From NCBI GenBank assembly GCA_034509495.1, contig CM067503.1, positions 13,012,038 through 13,076,037 on the forward strand: a DNA stretch of 64,000 bases. The letters run 5' to 3'. Below the pieces are notes generated by a model. The model made no database searches. It had not been told where the DNA came from and saw only the letters and a list, made by a program, of their open reading frames with translations. Positions 51,595-63,816 of this stretch are shown here, one piece after another; the stretch's first letter is position 1; the number at the start of each line of letters is the position of its first letter. The stretch comes from Acestrorhynchus altus. Taxonomy: Eukaryota > Chordata > Actinopteri > Characiformes > Acestrorhynchidae. Made by a program: the position numbers and the translations under genes.

Positions 51595-51705
51595 AGCTGG
51601 CAATGAACTGGTGAGTTGAGTCAGGTGTGCTTGATCAGGAAATGCACAAAACTCTGCAGGAATCCGGTCCTCCAGGACTGGAGTTCCAGACCCCTGCTAT
51701 AGAGA
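51595..51705 (+). repeat. Short dispersed repeat
   Basis: Contains 'caggtgtgcttgatcaggaa', 'aactctgcaggaatccggtc' and 'ctccaggactggagttccag', a block seen very often in fish intergenic DNA. The class is uncertain and there is no coding content. Confidence 0.45.
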
Positions 51706-52272
51706 GAGAAACTGTGTGAGAATGGACAAGTAGTGCAAAATGTGAGGGAGAACAAAGGACAATGGAGAAAGAAATTGTGAAGTGCAAAGACAACTAAAAG
51801 CATGTCAGATGAATATGCAGTTATTTTGATTATGAAGTGCTCTTGCTAAATGGAAGCCAAGTATGCACTCTCTTTGACATGATCACTTTGCTTTAATTCC
51901 ACAGTGATGAAACCATGGCCAAAGGCTATAGATACAAAGGCTGCATGAACAACTGTTATACAACATGGCAGGACTGCAGAATAAGAAGCAAACACTAGAA
52001 CAAGAGGGAAAACAAATGAATTGTAAGTCTCTACCACACTCTTAAAAATATACTTCATGAATTTATGGGTCTAGGAAAAAAACTTGTATTAGCATAATTT
52101 AATCAAACTCATTCTGAGTGGTTCTGTGTGAAATGGTTAATTGTAGAAAAACCTACTCATATCTTTACAGTGCTGATGATAGGAACCAAGTTGGCCACTT
52201 GGTTGGCCACAAGCTGGTCACTTTCATAACCCTAAGAAGGTGCACATCACACCACAAGGGGGTGGTTTTATA

Positions 52273-54060
52273 TCAAAACCTATATAAAAGACCTAGCCAA
52301 CTTGCCAACACCTCAATACAATTTCTCCATGTGGTGCTCATCACTGAAAAAAAAACCAAAAAAAAAACAGGTTCTGTATGAGCATTGCTGCGTGGAATGA
52401 ACAATACATAGGCACTCACAATCTTGAGATTCTTGAGGGGCGCCTTAGACTTGATGAATAACTTCAGATACCTCTGCTCACTGTTGCAGTTCTCTACCTC
52501 TCGAGTACTGAGAAGCACCTCAACAATGGCATATTCTTCATACGGTCCATCTATATCAATGTCCTTTAGATGGCAGCTTCGACCTGTTTGACAAAATTCT
52601 TCAAAAGATACAAGCCTTGCAAGACTCAATACAGATATCTGGCTATGAAAGCTTGCATCAGAAAAGTCGTACCTGTCACTTAAGTATTTCTTTACCCTTT
52701 TATAGAAAAGCATGAAGTCAGCCCCATACTTTCTTGCTAGATCTGGAGTAAGCCGTTTCAGCCTGGTGTTCACAGCATAGGAAACAAAGTGATCCCTGAG
52801 TATTCTCTCAAGTTTGTCATGCAGATCTGTCATCAGCTTATACACTGAGGTAATGCAGAATGATTTTGCTTCCAGTGCTTCAGTGCAGTCAGTGAATAAC
52901 TTTAGAGCTTGGCCGAGGAAAAGAAAACGTCTGACACATCACAGGCATTCTTTCCAAAACATGCCTCTAGAACTTTGGGTCACTCCTCCTCTCCTAAACT
53001 CTGGATGTAACTTGTCAGGGGCATCCAGTTCTGAAATATCCTGTCAATAGATGGAAGCAATGACAACCACCTCAGCACAACATGGCATAAAAGATTGCAT
53101 TCATCAACTTGAACAAATTCACAGAGTTCTTTCAAGTGTGCTGTCCGACTCGCTGAAATGTTGAAGTGGCTGGGAACCTTGAGCTCAATATTTTCAACAT
53201 CAAAATCCATTTTTCCTGCAGCAGGTTTGGATGTATTGTGGACTGCGTGCGCCAAACAGTTTGCTGCAACATGTCATTTTTAGACTGCTTTAGTTTTGAA
53301 ACACTTGTGCTTTCTGTAGTTTACAGTGGCACACTGCATAAAAGCTGATTCATTATGGTGTCAGATGTTTTACTTGTATCACTGTAAAATTCAAGCAGCA
53401 CACACTTCTCAAACTGAAAGTATCTGAGGACAACTGGAAAACCCTTCATAGCACCTTTGTTTGAAGCATCTCCTGCCACTGAAAATGGCAGGCTGTTTAA
53501 TGAATGTAGTCTTTATGTTTCTGGACAGAGTATGGAGCATATTTTCACAAAGAGATTTTGCTTTGGTTTTCCCACGTCACACTCAGCAACATAGGACTCA
53601 TAAATCTCTCTATCGACTTTAATATCACAGTTCACATTTCTAAAAGAGTCATGGTGCTTCACAGTAGGATATACTTTGCAAAGTTCAGCAACAGAATTTG
53701 TTGTTCAGTAGTAACGGTGTTTTACTAAAAGAACAATGCTACAGATGCTATGCCTACACTCCCAGTGTTCAATAATACCCTTCCCTTTACTGCTAATGTA
53801 TGCATCACATTGGCACAGCATAAAGAAAGCATGGGATTTATTTTTCCTACTTTTTGGAAATGAAAATGTTGTGCTGACCACTCCGGTTGCAAGTTGTTTT
53901 TGATCACAGTGTTGTTCGTGGCAAATGTGAGAACATACTAATTGACGAGCAATTAGGTGGTCATTTGGTTGGTGAGTTATGAGATCGTATGGCAATGCTG
54001 TTAAACCATTTAAATTCAATGTATTTGTTTCGACATGTCTGTGAGTCAATGATACGCAAA
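52273..54060 (-). pseudogene. hAT-type transposase-like gene relic, main part
   Basis: A DNA transposase-like protein in broken minus-strand frames. From the N-terminal side: a Cys/His cluster CSHICHEQHCD, 'FSFPKSRKNKSHAF', 'GKGIIEHWECRHSICS', 'YPTVKHHDSF' and 'DREIYESYVAECDVG'. The hAT-characteristic 'ELCEFVQVDE' and 'LRWLSLLPSIDRI' (53000-53160) follow, and near the end 'FIPRSNAHTEPVF' with 'SVMSTTWRN' matches the hAT C-terminal dimerisation region (I-P-x-S-N-A-x-x-E-x-V-F). The last 190 codons (52273-52845) are open, but upstream frames carry several stops and shifts. It could be a decayed transposon or a decayed host gene of the KIAA1586/ZMYM-like type. The superfamily is fairly sure, the exact family is not. 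Confidence 0.75.
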
Positions 54061-54382
54061 ACCCAACCTCAGCTGCTCTCCAAAAGGTGAACTAATAGGT
54101 GGACAGGGAACAGAAAAATGAGACTGTCCAAAAGACAGATGTTTGACCATCTTTGAATCAGGGGTTGCAATATCTACAACACAAAGACATATGTACCATC
54201 CAAAATGAAACTAACATGGAGTCAGCATCTGCCACAGACACTCTACCGATATTCTTCTGTTTTCACTGTTTACACTTCTCTTATGATGCAGTAATATTTT
54301 CATAAGTGTTCTCCTGCAACTGCTATGCTGCACCCAAATCATTTTTCTTTCCCATCCTCTGACTCCTAGGTTATTACTTGTA

Positions 54383-55718
54383 CAACCCCTGGCAAAAATG
54401 ACGGAACTGCTACTCCAGGAGGAAGTTCTTTGTTCAATTGTTTAATTTTGTAGAAAAAAAGTTAATCACAGAGATATGCCACAAAGCTATATTTTATCAA
54501 TATTTTATTCAGCCTTCTGGCATTAATAAACTGTTAAAAAAGAAAGAAATATAATTGTTGTAGTCAGTCACAATTGTGTTTTAGATTAAGCAGAAGGAAA
54601 AAAATATGAAGTCACTAAATTCTGAGGAAAATATCATGGAATTACTCTGTATTTTGCAGTTCTAAAACAAACACCTGCATCAGAAATCTGCTAATTAGTC
54701 TGCATTTAAAAAAGTTCTCACACCTTGGAGATGTTGAGCTGTTGCACACAGTGGATTGACATGAATCATAGGTCTAACATGAGAGATGTCAGTTGAAACA
54801 AAGGAGAGAATTATAAAACGTCTTCAAGAAGCTAAATCATCACGGAATGTTGCCAAAAGATGTTGGTTGTTTCCAGTCAGCAGTGTCAAAATCTGGACCA
54901 AGTACAGACAAAATGGGAACAGTATGTCTTGAAAACAGAAAATGCATAACAGAACAAATGAGAAACAAGTGGCAGAAACTGGACTCAATGTGTGTGATGG
55001 AAATGTAAGAAATCGCCTAAAAGAAATGGGATTTACAAACAGAAAAGCCAAATGAAAGCTACCATAACACCTAAACAGAAGAGAACAAGGCTACAGTGGA
55101 CTAAAGAAAAGCAATCATGGACTGTGGATGATGAGATGAAAGTCGTGAATCCCGGATCTGCAGTGGGCAAGGTGATGATGCTGGAAACTTTGTTCGGTCC
55201 AATGAAATTTATAAAGATGACGGCCTAAAGAAAACATACCTGCATATCAGGTAAAGTCACAGGGGACATGACGGTCATTACATCTTCAATAAATGTCAAA
55301 GTCTACACTTTTCTTATTCCATCAACTTAAAGGATGTTTGGTGATGATCACCTCATTTTTCAAGATGATAATGAATCCTGCCATAGGACAAAGGATATGA
55401 AACCTTTCCTTCAAGAAAGACATATAATGTCACTCGCATGGCCTGCAAATAGTTCAGATCTCAATTCAGTTGAAAATCTCTGGTGTAAAAAAGAAACTGG
55501 TCAATGACAATGCTCCAACCAGCAAAGCTGAATTGGCAACAGCATTAAGAGACAGTTGGAGATGGATTGATGAAGAATACTGTTTGTCATTAGTTATGTC
55601 CATGCATCAGTGAATTCAAGCTGTAAAGTACTAAATTCTATTTTTTTTATACAAAATTTAACAACTGAAAAAAAAAACTTAATCTAACTGTTGATTCCAT
55701 CATTTTTGCCAAGGTTTG
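54383..55718 (+). mobile_element. Tc1/mariner element with matching termini, transposase broken
   Basis: A 1336-bp element between TA dinucleotides (54381-54382 and 55719-55720). The ends are inverted: the left 'caacccctggcaaaaatgac' matches the right end read in reverse, 'caaaccttggcaaaaatgat'. Plus-strand fragments include 'TKERIIKRLQEAKSSRNVAK' (helix-turn-helix region), 'VRNRLKEMGFTNRKAK' and 'SLAWPANSSDLNSVENLWCK' (third catalytic block). Frequent stops and frameshifts disable the enzyme. It separates the two parts of the hAT-like relic, so it inserted later. Confidence 0.85.
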
Positions 55719-55739
55719 TATATTGATATGTCTCACTGA

Positions 55740-56590
55740 CATCATATCACTGATGGCAGCCCATCATTTGAAGCTTAAACCCAGCTGCTATGCATGCCTG
55801 GAACAAGAAGCTTGCCATCACCATGATCTTGCCATTCCTTTCTTTGCTGGTCACATGCAGATTTGTCCTCTATAACATCTGGAGAATTCAACCCTTTCTT
55901 TCTAAAGAGGTCATGCAAGTGTTTATTTAATCTTTTGTCATCTTTAAATTCAGCAGTGTCACTCCTCTACTGTGTTCTTTGCCAGTTTGTTCCAATAAAC
56001 CTTCATGTTGGGTGTTTGCTGTCTTCAAATGGAAACTGAAGACCAATCTCCTTCAAGAACACTTGATTTAATCCTGCATTTATTAAAGGCCTGATTGCAC
56101 TTATTTTGTCTTTGACATTCAGACATAGGGTACTAAACCATCTCACAAAAATGTTTGAATCATAAAAATGTTCATTTTTGTACAAGATTTAATTTACAAA
56201 AGTGACATAATGCTGATGGGTTTGATTAGAAAGGTATTAAGCTTTGCATGTAATGTATGTAAAAATGTATGAAATTTTAAATTAATAATAATTTGAGGCA
56301 TTATTTGGGCTATTTGTACATGTAAAAATTTAAATTTAAATGTATGCAGTGATAATTGTAATATACTGATAAAGAACTGTGAACAGGGTTTGTGTTGACA
56401 CTTTGAGAGAAAAAGTGAAAGGCACCTCACCCGTATGGTGTTTGACTCTCTTGTCTGAAGGTCTGTACTGATCAATTTGCACCTGACTTACCTTATCTTC
56501 AACAAATCCCTGAAGCTCTTTTGAAACCCATCTGCACCAAATGCTCCTCAATAACACACTCTTAAAAGCAACCATTACTGACTGACTACA
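55740..56590 (-). pseudogene. hAT-like relic, probable upstream exons
   Basis: Two minus-strand coding-like pieces. The first (about 56575-56430) reads 'WVSKELQGFVEDKVSQVQID' and 'PSDKRVKHHTG', then a GTGAGG donor-like site. The second (about 56185-55850) reads 'NIFVRWFSTLCLNVKDKISA', then 'QFPFEDSKHPT', a stop, and further in frame 'GTNWQRTQ' and 'HLHDLFRKKGLNSP'. They lie in the same orientation as the 52273-54060 relic, on the far side of the Tc1 insertion. I infer that they are its N-terminal exons, which would make it a multi-exon gene or a transposon with introns. The link is plausible but unproven. Confidence 0.45.
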
Positions 56591-59514
56591 TACAAATTAC
56601 TTTGACCTCTGCATATTGGATCAATAGGTATGGGATGATGATGTGGTGAACATGGCCCACCACCTTATCTTCTACCTCGACCATCCAAGGACACCACAAT
56701 CCTTTTATTATGTTTTTAGCTCAGTGTTCAAAACCACCATTCCAATAGAAATCCAAAATAATCTGTTAGATCTCAGCATTCCACTGTCCACCTGCTAGCC
56801 GATCACCAATTTCCACAGACAGAGAGCAAATTATGTAAAGCTTATTTAAACTTTAAATCTCATCGACATTCTCTAAAGAACTGTAAGATTTCTTTAAGGA
56901 ACCCAACATGGTTCTTCTACGGCACTGTGCCACAGAACCCTGTTTACCACCTCTATATGTAAAGTCCATGAGCAAACTGTAAGTACTGGTTAATGGATTT
57001 ATTTCACATATCCTCACATGACCTCAATTAAATAAAAATGATTTTACAGGTCCAATCAACTTCTGATCAGGTATCAAGGGGAGTCAAAAGAAATCAAAAT
57101 AGTAATTAACACTTGCCCAACACCTATGAAGATAACACAGAGCTGACAGAATGGCAATTAATTCTTACCTGAAATCTATATAGATGTCAGATGTGTATCA
57201 TTCAATAAAAAGCAGAAAGCATTTATATAATATATTTAATATCTATTCATTGATTTTCTGCTCATCTCGTGGGTGGGTAAAGAATGCCAATTTTATTGTT
57301 CCATGGACAAAAATATCAGTCTGAGACAGCTGACAGTTTGCTAATCACACTACATAACAGATTGCTCAGCACTGCTTTTTTCACACCAGTCAAATAATGC
57401 AAATGATTAAAATGGATGAGGTGGTTTTAACTGGAGAATAACAAGGAAAGTAAGATGAGAAACATAATTACATGTTAAGAAAACAAAACCATGATTAATG
57501 ATTGATTTCATGCAGCAAAGCCTGCTCATTAAATCAAAATTCAGTCCAACAACATTACAGTCCAAGGCTCAGGTTTAACTGTTCTCCTAAATAGTTTTAC
57601 TACACAACATGATTAACACAGCAATCAAGTTTATTTGTCTATTTTAAAGGAGAAGTCATTCTGAGTGTTTTATATTAAAATAAAAATGTATTCAAGTATA
57701 TTCAAGAAAACTAAAAGAGAATCTAAACATAGAAAAAAATGTTTACAACAAAAGATTCAAATGAGAATATAACGCATGAAATAAAATTACAAATACATAA
57801 CAGAAATAAGATGCACAAAATGAGATAAAATACTTTCTAAAATATTAAAAGTCTAGTGTTGAATGTAAAAAGGAAGATCACTGTGGGGCTGGTGGTAGGA
57901 GAGGGGTGACTCCTTTACAGTACATTCATCAAGATAAACGTAAATCCACAAATGTGGAGGGTAGATGGAAGACTGCACTCCAAATTCTTCAGTGCTTGCC
58001 AGCAAAGACACATGGAATGCACACACATAATCAACAAGAAGCTAGAGGTCAAGTCCAACAATAAGCCACAAGAAAAATGTTCCAATCTTGGTGGCCATTC
58101 AGGAGAGAGCAAAATCCAATAACTTGGCCAGCACAATATTGAGAAGAGGAGAATCAGCTTTATTTCTTTGACTTTCTTGGGTCTGGGCAGCTAGACCAAA
58201 CATGATCCATCTGTAGACTCAGAAAACAACATAGTTTTATTCCCCCAAAATTGAAAAGAATTCATAGAAGATGGTAACACATGCCAGATATAGTTATTTT
58301 TAGGAGATCCGACACTACTCAAATTTGTCTTCATTTGAGGTGTAAAAATTAATTTGCCATGTTTCGATAAAAAATGTACTTATGTCAATTTTTTTGTGCT
58401 TTTTTTTTTCCTAATAAAAGCTAATACTTTACATCCTGTTGGGAATTGATCTGATATATGGGAGACTTTCTGATCACCCAGAGCAGAAAATGCAATAATT
58501 TTGATTAATTATGTGTAATTATTAGATTGACAAGGATATTATAATTATATAGTAAGTTGTTCATAATACTTGGCAGTGGTTCAAAATAGAATAAAAAACA
58601 ACCTGAATACTCTATTTATTGTTATTTCTACATGCATCACTATTATATCATCACTGTGTGAGCAAAGAAAGAGGGCAAACAATCAATTCTTGTTTTTCTC
58701 TATAATGCAAATAGTGACATTAGTCCCACCCCCAGTCAGAGAACAGTCAGAGTCTGCATGCAGGTTGAGCATATACACATGGACAAGACAGAAAACATGC
58801 ACTGGAAGGCTCCTATTTGAGTAAGATACAAAGTGGTTAACTGTGTTGGGGATGTGCAAGCACAGCAAATTATATCATTGAATTAATATTGAAATAATGC
58901 TCAGTCAAGTGATTTCGACATTGATTTAATGGCATTTGTGGCAACTGTGAAATTAGTGCAACAGAGCTACATGAAAGAAATAGTATGGCTCCAAAGAAAT
59001 AAATATGATGATATTTAATGTTATTGTGATGAATCACATGACAGTATGCTTCTCTGGGCAAATGAACGCCACTGTGAAATATTGGGGTCGATCACTGACC
59101 TCATTACAAAGATATAGTCCTAATCAGTTAGATGTAGTGCAACACAATGTTTGAAACAATGAATGTGAATCATGTGCATACAGATTAATTTTTAAAATGT
59201 ATTAGAGAAACACACTTTGCTGACATGCGTGTGAACTGAACTTCAAATACATATACAGCTCGTGCAAACATAGTCAGATTATCTTATACCTGTAAACGTA
59301 ATTACTGTTGTCATAGTGTGAAAGGTCAGTAGTGCTACTGGTCAGTAGCTGGCATTTAGTTGGATAAAAAAAGCATTTACTTTCCTAGTGTCTCCTAAAA
59401 TTACAGACTCACATCAGTCAAACGGTTTACCACTTTGACCAGATAGGTGGGAAAACTGCTTCTTAGAGCTTGCAGGTCTGTTTCCTCTGAACACATCCAT
59501 GAGATTTTGTACAT

Positions 59515-60020
59515 TGCCTTGAAAAAAATATTCATACCCCTTGAACTTTTCCACATTTTTTCATGTTACCCACAGACCGACACAAAGTAGCGAGTATTTG
59601 TGAACTGAAAAGAAAATGATTCATAGTCATTTTAAGAAATAAAAAATTTAAAACTGTGGCATACATTTGTATTTAGCCCCCTAAATAAAATCCAAAGTGA
59701 CAAATTGTCATCAGAAGTCACCTAATTAGTAAATGGAGTCCATTTGTGTGTAATATATTTTCAGTATGACTAAAACTATTCTGTGAAGGCTGAGAGGTTT
59801 GTTAGAGAATATTAGTGATCGATCAGCTTCATGAAAACTAAGTAACACAGCAGAGAGGTCAGGGATTAAGTTATAAAAATATCCCAAGTTATGAAAATCT
59901 CACAGAGCAATGTTTAATCCACCATTAGGAAATTAAAAGAGTATGGCACTGCAAACCTAAATTTACAACCCAAGGAGAGCACTAATTAGACAAGCAACCA
60001 GGAAGCCTCTCTGGAGGTCT
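59515..60020 (+). pseudogene. Tc1-like element relic, 5' part
   Basis: Starts with the Tc1-like terminal motif 'attcataccccttgaacttt'. It continues with 'cagaagtcacctaattagta', 'tctgtgaaggctgagaggtt' and 'aagttataaaaatatcccaa', collinear with the 5' region and N-terminal transposase segment of a common vertebrate Tc1-like family. It breaks off after 'ctctggaggagcttcagaga' (about 60043). The frames are broken. Confidence 0.65.
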
Positions 60021-60164
60021 CTCTGGAGGAGCTTCAGAGATCCATGTACACACAGAGGCTGCAATATTAGCATCACTGATAGGTGAAAAAAATGCAGATT
60101 ACCTAAATATAGCAAATAAATAGTTAGTTCTTGATTTTGATGTTGAAAGCGTTCTTGGCACTTT

Positions 60165-60485
60165 GATAAGAACAAAATGATGATGGGCAGACTACTGTGT
60201 CAGAACATTTCCAGAACATTAGGCAGGTCTATAGGCATGTTCCCAGCATGCAGTGGTCAGTATCTACAAAAAGTGGTCCAAGGTAGGCAACAGGAGGCCC
60301 CACTTCACAATTTACAAAACTTAAAAGAAATGCAGGCAACGTCTTGGTACCAGAAACCACAGGAGGTTTAAAGAGGTCTTGTGAAGTCCATACTTCAAAA
60401 TAGTCAGATTATTTATGGTGGCACAGGGAGGAACCACTACAAATACTAGACAATATTATGTTATGTCTGCTCAGTGTATATCGTT
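60165..60485 (+). mobile_element. Internally deleted Tc1/mariner element
   Basis: The left part 'tgtcagaacatttccagaac' and 'tggtcagtatctacaaaaag' corresponds to the N-terminal half of a fish mariner-like transposase. It joins directly to 'gaggccccacttcacaattt' and 'gtcttgtgaagtccat' from its C-terminal end, so the catalytic centre is missing. It ends near 'tatgtctgctcagtgtata', the family's terminal repeat. The 64-codon frame across it is a deletion fusion. Confidence 0.65.
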
Positions 60486-60829
60486 TTAATAATCCAGCCT
60501 TGCACGTGTTTGATGACACTGCATATGTACAACATTGCAGGTGTATAAGGTTTACCACCTAGTCTCAAAAAAATCTAAGCTTTTCTAAATTTCCTTTTCG
60601 TATTATTTCCTATTTAAGCACTCAAAATAGTGTTTGTGTGAGCAACTAACAAGGCTGGTACAATGTTTCTGATACCTATTTTAGTACTAATCTCAAGGTT
60701 ATTCATGGCTTAGGTCTACAAATGGGTGCACCTGTCCCATTCATCTACCCGAACTTCAGTCAGTGATAATGGGGCGAATACCACCCCCTATTCCACCATT
60801 ATCTCAGGGTTTGCTTTATTTAGACCTCA

Positions 60830-61435
60830 TTGCATGAGCTGGAACCACAGAAGTGGAGTATCCTTCATAGCTGTTGACGGCTGACTCAGCGCGTAGGCCG
60901 CAGAGAGGGAGCGAGGGAGACGTGTGGATCTCCTGGGCAGGGTGACCCTCACCCACCACTTTAATGCACAGGACGAGCAAGAGCATTTGATTTCCACTCC
61001 ACCCTCCTCCACACACCACTCTGGAACAGGAGCCTGAGAGCCAGGGATGAGGTGGGTGGAAGAGATAGTCAGAGACGGCTCTCTGAAGTCCTGTGCAAGA
61101 AGAAGATGCACGCCTTTGCAGTCAAGCCCATGAGGAAGCTGACCAAAGTGCGCCTAAGCCAGGCATTCTGTTCTACCCCTCATTCAGCTTGTAGAGGTCA
61201 GAGAGTTTCCACCGTCATAGGCCTAAACATAACTGAAGATTGGCTTGAAGTTTTGCACACAAATCTCTGGTATAAGTGCTGCCTCCTCCCCAAGCACATT
61301 CGCTTCAAGCCCCTGGAGGATAACTCTTGCAAGAACACTTGCATGGGTGGCTATATAGCCGGTAGCCCACTGCAGTTCCCAACATCAGCATCCTCTTTGA
61401 GTTATGAATCCCCTCCACCCATGGTGCGAAACTGA
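60830..61435. other. Unidentified coding-like island (possible exon or retrocopy)
   Basis: Richer in GC and CpG than its surroundings and open on both strands: a plus frame of 127 codons (61052-61435, containing 'KKKMHAFAVKPMRKLTKVRL' and 'LLPKHIRFKPLEDNSC') and a minus frame of 94 codons (60827-61111, containing 'IPGSQAPVPEWCVEEGGVEI'). On the minus strand 'cttcttcttgcacag' resembles a splice acceptor just before the 'DFREPS' codons. I recognise no family in either frame. It could be a real exon, a processed pseudogene, or an unclassified repeat. Confidence 0.3.
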
Positions 61436-61984
61436 TCAAGGAATGTATTGCCAGAATGAATAACAACGTACTGACATTGCAAGGACCATCATAAACACTC
61501 AATATTGCCTGGGCTCTTTGCTTAAAGCATCAACAACTATATTTCTTGTGGCAAAATATTTTTTATCTGCTAATGGAAACTTTTATATTTATGATGTTTT
61601 TTTGGTGTCCAACCTCACAGTTAAAGAGAAGTTCCATTGATTCTTCAAAGTCCTGGTATCACCATCACAAGATTGCCAGGTTTGTTAGTAGGGTTGTGAT
61701 CCGTGCCACAGCCATTTGTAGCCCACAAGTCTACCTGAGTATAATTGGTCTTTCTCTCACAGTGGGTCAAATGGCCCTATCGCTCGGTACAATCAAATAC
61801 TGTACGTGTGGACTAAATAACTGGCAGTTAGCTTTATTCTTCAGGCTTATTCAGCTGTTCAGTCATGTGGAATTAGTGGCAGTTTTGAAAAGATGCAAGT
61901 CATCATCCTCCCGGCACTAGTAGCATTGTTTGATAAGGAAGTCCTAGTGGGTGGGAATTTATATTTAACTCCACTTACCTTACA

Positions 61985-62260
61985 GGAACACTTTGTAGTT
62001 CTATAATAACATACTGTAGTACTGTTTCTCTGCATACTTTGTTAGACACCTAGCAGTGATGAGAACGACACACCACCCACATATTACCTGATCTGTGTGG
62101 TCCTCTGGGGTCCTGGCCATTGAAGAACAAGGTGAAAGGAGGATAACATTGTAGGCAGACAAACAGATGGACTGCAAACTGTAATTATAGAACTAAAAAG
62201 TGCTCCTGTATAGTAAGCTGATAAAATGCACAGTGAGAGGAGAAACAAGGACATAACCAT
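61985..62260 (+). repeat. Dispersed repeat family X, copy 3
   Basis: Shares 'ttgtagttctataataacat', 'ctgcatactttgttag', 'gtggtcctctggggtcct', 'aaggtgaaaggaggataaca' and 'aaagtgctcc' with the copies at 14905-15150 and 17930-18420. Confidence 0.55.
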
Positions 62261-62597
62261 GTGTCAGAATGTAGAATAACATTTATACAGTTTTATTTAA
62301 AAATAAAAATGTAAAATTTAAATTTAAAAATGTATTATCCTGACACCAAAGTCAACTATTTTAAAAGGATAATTGTAAGCATGTTCTATACTGAAAAAAA
62401 CAAACAAACAAAAAAAAAAAACAACTTTTAAATGTTGTCCACTCCACTGCTCCAGTGCTCTTTGGTATCAACAGGAGAATAATCAATAAGAAAACAGGAC
62501 TTTCCAAACCAAGGCACTCCTTAAATTAAAATGTCTGTATTGTAATAATTTGTTCTATATTGACTGTTAAAGTATGCTTATGAGTTAAAGTATGCAG

Positions 62598-62755
62598 TGA
62601 GCCACCACACCATGTGGGAGACTGGGGTTCATTTGTGCCACACACGTAAAAGTCCTTAGGCAAGACTCCTAACACTACCCTGTTCCACCTCTGCAATGTG
62701 ACTTACCATGTAAGTTGCTCTAGATAACAGCATCAGCTAATAAATGTAAATGTCC
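62598..62755 (+). mobile_element. tRNA-derived SINE with LINE-type tail
   Basis: The head 'accatgtgggagactggggt' plus 'tcatttg' is a degenerate B-box region. The body reads 'gtccttaggcaagactccta', and the tail 'aagttgctctagataacagc' with 'gctaataaatgtaaatgt' is the widespread fish SINE 3' end ('gctctggataagagcgtctg' type) thought to be borrowed from a partner LINE. Confidence 0.7.
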
Positions 62756-63009
62756 AGCTAAGGTATGGCAATAAAGACCATCTTTTTTTCCAAATGATTC
62801 ATAAATTGGTAAATTTTTAATTCATTTAATTTAAAAAGGCAAATATTTATTTAAATTTAAATATATTTTATTACATGCATAGAAACATTTTGTTTTACTT
62901 GGTCAATATGGCTTTATAACTAATAAACAACAGAAATCCAGTATCGCAAAGTATTAGAATATTTTAAAAGACCAAACAGAATAGGATTTTCAATACAGAA
63001 ATGTCTAAC

Positions 63010-63640
63010 ATCTGATTGTATGTTCAATCATATTCTCCTTTACAAAGGATTATTGCATCATTGCAGTACAGCATGGAAGCAATCAGCATGTGGCACTGCT
63101 TGCACTGATAGTGGCCTTCAGCTTGTCTGTGTTGCTCAGTCAAGTGCTTCTCATCTTTCTCTTGACAATACACCGTAGATTCTCTGTATGGTTCAGGTCT
63201 GAAGAGCTGGATGGCCAATCAAGCGCAGCAATATCATGGCTAGCAAACCATTTGACAGGATTTTTGGCACTGCTTGTCAGAGCTCCTAGTAGAGGATGCA
63301 TTGATTTTGGACGACACAGTCCCTTAAACCATAGACTGCAGAAACTTTCACAACAAACCAGACACCATGGCTTCTGTGCTTCTCCTCTCTTCAGTTGAAA
63401 CTTTAGGACCTTTGATTTCCAAACATTTGTTTGTCATGGCTCTTGAAGCACTGACACCAGTCTAAGCCCACTGTTTGTGATGCTCTGCCAAGTTCTTGAA
63501 TAAGCTTCTCTTGAGAATTCTCTCAAGGCTGTGGTCATTGCTGTTGCTTCCACCATTTCCCACCACATTTCCCCCCTTCCAGTAACTTCATATTTCAATA
63601 CTATGCTTTAAAACACCACTCAGAGAACAGCCAGCTTTAG
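63010..63640 (-). pseudogene. Tc1/mariner transposase relic
   Basis: On the minus strand one continuous stretch (about 63150-63262) reads 'KWFASHDIAALDWPSSSSDL', then 'NHTENLRCIVKRKMR'. This is the third catalytic block of a Tc1/mariner DDE transposase (W-P-x-x-S-x-D-L-N-x-x-E-N-L), with the usual N-P-I-E changed to N-H-T-E. The remainder of the coding sequence (to about 63600) is collinear with a common fish family but internally deleted and shifted. It is non-functional. Confidence 0.7.
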
Positions 63641-63758
63641 AAAAAAATGCAGTACAACCCACAGGACATTTTAAGTGTTGTATTAAAATACCCCTTAAAC
63701 CATTTGAAGATGTACTGTCTCTGTCAAAGATGATGAGATTTTTCTTTCTTTCCTTTGA

Positions 63759-63762
<4 letters not shown>

Positions 63763-63813
<51 letters not shown>
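63763..63813. repeat. (CT)n microsatellite
   Basis: Perfect CT run of about 25 units. Confidence 0.95.

Positions 63814-63816
<3 letters not shown>

Noticed and set aside
61546..61920. 124-codon plus-strand frame
   Set aside because: No recognisable family, AT-rich flanks and no splice or promoter support. Kept only as neighbourhood of the island at 60.8-61.4 kb.
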